From the NCBI RefSeq assembly GCF_002005225.1, contig NZ_CP019724.1:1984001-2048000 (forward strand): a stretch of 64,000 bases of DNA, in the 5' to 3' direction. This document shows, piece by piece, positions 63,375 through 64,000 of this stretch. The notes under the pieces are model-generated. The model worked only from the letters and a program-made list of their open reading frames with translations, had not been told where the DNA came from and did not search any database. Source of the stretch: Streptomyces pactum. Lineage in GTDB: Bacteria > Actinomycetota > Actinomycetes > Streptomycetales > Streptomycetaceae. A program made the position numbers and the translations under genes. Each line of letters starts with the position of its first letter. Positions within the stretch are counted from its first letter, which is position 1.

Positions 63375-64000
63375 ATGAGCATGAGCGCTGCGAGCGGGAC
63401 GAGCGGTACCGGCGGGACAGGCGGTACCAGCGGTACGGGCGGGAGCGGACGGGCCGGAGAGCGACTGGTCGTGGTCGGCGGTGATGCCGCGGGGATGTCC
63501 GCGGCATCACAGGCACGGCGGTTGAAGGGCCCGGACGAGCTGGAGATCGTGGCGTTCGAACGGGGCCACTTCAGCTCGTTCTCGGCGTGCGGCATCCCGT
63601 ACTGGATCGGCGGTGACGTGACCGGCCGGGACCAGTTGATCGCCCGGACGCCCGAGGAGCACCGCGCGCGCGGCATCGATCTGCGGATGCGCACCGAGGT
63701 CACCGAGATCGACGTCGCCGCCGGCCGGGTACGCGCGCGCGACGTCGATTCGGGGGCTGAGTCCTGGACGTCGTACGACAAACTCGTGATCGGGACCGGC
63801 GCCCGTCCGGTCCGCCCGGAGCTGCCGGGCATCGACGCGCCCGGCGTGCACGGGGTGCAGACACTGGACGACGGGCAGGCTCTGCTCGACACGCTGGCCC
63901 GCACACGTGGCCGCCGCGCGGTGGTCGTCGGCGCCGGGTACATCGGCGTGGAGATGGCCGAGGCGCTCATCAACCGCGGCTACGAGGTGACGGTCGTCAA
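63375..64000 (+). CDS. CoA-disulfide-reductase-like flavoprotein, 5' part
   Basis: The gene runs off the right edge; about 208 residues are visible. After a low-complexity Gly/Thr/Ser N-terminus (about 8-24, coded by GGTACC/GGCGGG-type repeats) comes the FAD motif LVVVGGDAAGMSAASQARRL and the redox region SFSACGIPYWIGG, whose single Cys matches the active-site Cys of CoA-disulfide reductases and NADH oxidases. IGTGARPVRPELPGI and a second dinucleotide motif VVVGAGYIGVEMAEAL follow. It probably reduces CoA disulfide, persulfide or oxygen with NAD(P)H; a rhodanese domain, if present, would lie beyond the window. Confidence 0.85.
   Translation, partial: MSMSAASGTSGTGGTGGTSGTGGSGRAGERLVVVGGDAAGMSAASQARRLKGPDELEIVAFERGHFSSFSACGIPYWIGGDVTGRDQLIARTPEEHRARGIDLRMRTEVTEIDVAAGRVRARDVDSGAESWTSYDKLVIGTGARPVRPELPGIDAPGVHGVQTLDDGQALLDTLARTRGRRAVVVGAGYIGVEMAEALINRGYEVTVV

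Overview
The window is a stretch of high-GC actinobacterial chromosome, almost certainly Streptomyces. The evidence is the extreme GC bias, the frequent GTG starts, a two-domain geosmin synthase, a gamma-butyrolactone-receptor homologue of the CprB type, a conservon (cvnABCD), an SSI-family protease inhibitor, and several proteins known only from Streptomyces (SAV2148-type HEPN protein, DUF6230/DUF6114, SCO6045-type DUF692 fusion). Nearly every base is accounted for by ordinary chromosomal genes. I see no rRNA, tRNA, CRISPR array, phage or intact insertion sequence. Apart from a few short degenerate gene remnants the region looks like core to semi-core chromosome, with gene content resembling the S. 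coelicolor/S. lividans interval around geosmin synthase, cprB and hemQ-hemY.

Left end (1-7.5 kb): the first codons of a macrolide glycosyltransferase (mgt) and an Erm-type 23S rRNA methyltransferase form a macrolide-resistance pair. The erm gene has a striking 5' region: a promoter with the WblC/WhiB7 signature, an apparently leaderless 37-codon leader ORF and an intrinsic terminator just before the gene. Next comes a three-gene carbohydrate ABC importer whose first gene carries the only in-frame TTA codon I found (bldA dependence), then a small-molecule phosphotransferase, a DnaQ-like exonuclease and a HEPN-domain protein.

7.8-17.5 kb is a glycogen-to-trehalose module: glgX (debranching), treY (maltooligosyl trehalose synthase) and treZ (trehalohydrolase), interrupted by a subtilisin-inhibitor/M14 carboxypeptidase pair and a DUF1707-FHA protein. 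17.5-28.5 kb holds a kinase-like protein with both catalytic aspartates changed to Gly, an aminopeptidase P-like M24 protein, a metallophosphoesterase, a PDZ membrane protein, geosmin synthase, an ARMT1/DUF89-like protein, cprB with a candidate operator, a secreted protein and the DUF6230-DUF6114 pair.

28.7-40 kb is dominated by signalling and uptake: an orphan sugar-type binding lipoprotein directly upstream of cvnABCD, a complete glycine-betaine/choline-type ABC transporter, a decayed ferric-reductase-like gene, and an OmpR-type two-component system. 40-44.9 kb holds msrB, murC, a Usp-like protein, a RibD-C reductase and a ZapE-like ATPase. 45-47.7 kb is a likely inorganic-carbon module (small secreted protein, beta-carbonic anhydrase, SulP transporter) preceded by a perfect 17-bp inverted repeat and helically phased TTGACC repeats. 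47.7-55.8 kb holds an SPFH protein, a Tat-exported PhoX phosphatase, an FAD/Rieske oxidoreductase, a polysaccharide deacetylase, a zinc-ribbon mini-protein, a two-gene ABC exporter, a PTH2-domain protein and a GNAT enzyme.

The right end (55.9-64 kb) has the most intriguing pair: a DUF692 multinuclear-iron-oxidase-like enzyme fused to a C-terminal domain that resembles DUF692 partner proteins, next to a TIGR04222-type membrane protein. It is followed by an exported alpha/beta-hydrolase, the coproporphyrin-dependent haem genes hemQ and hemY, a DUF4349 lipoprotein and the start of a CoA-disulfide-reductase-like flavoprotein that runs off the edge.
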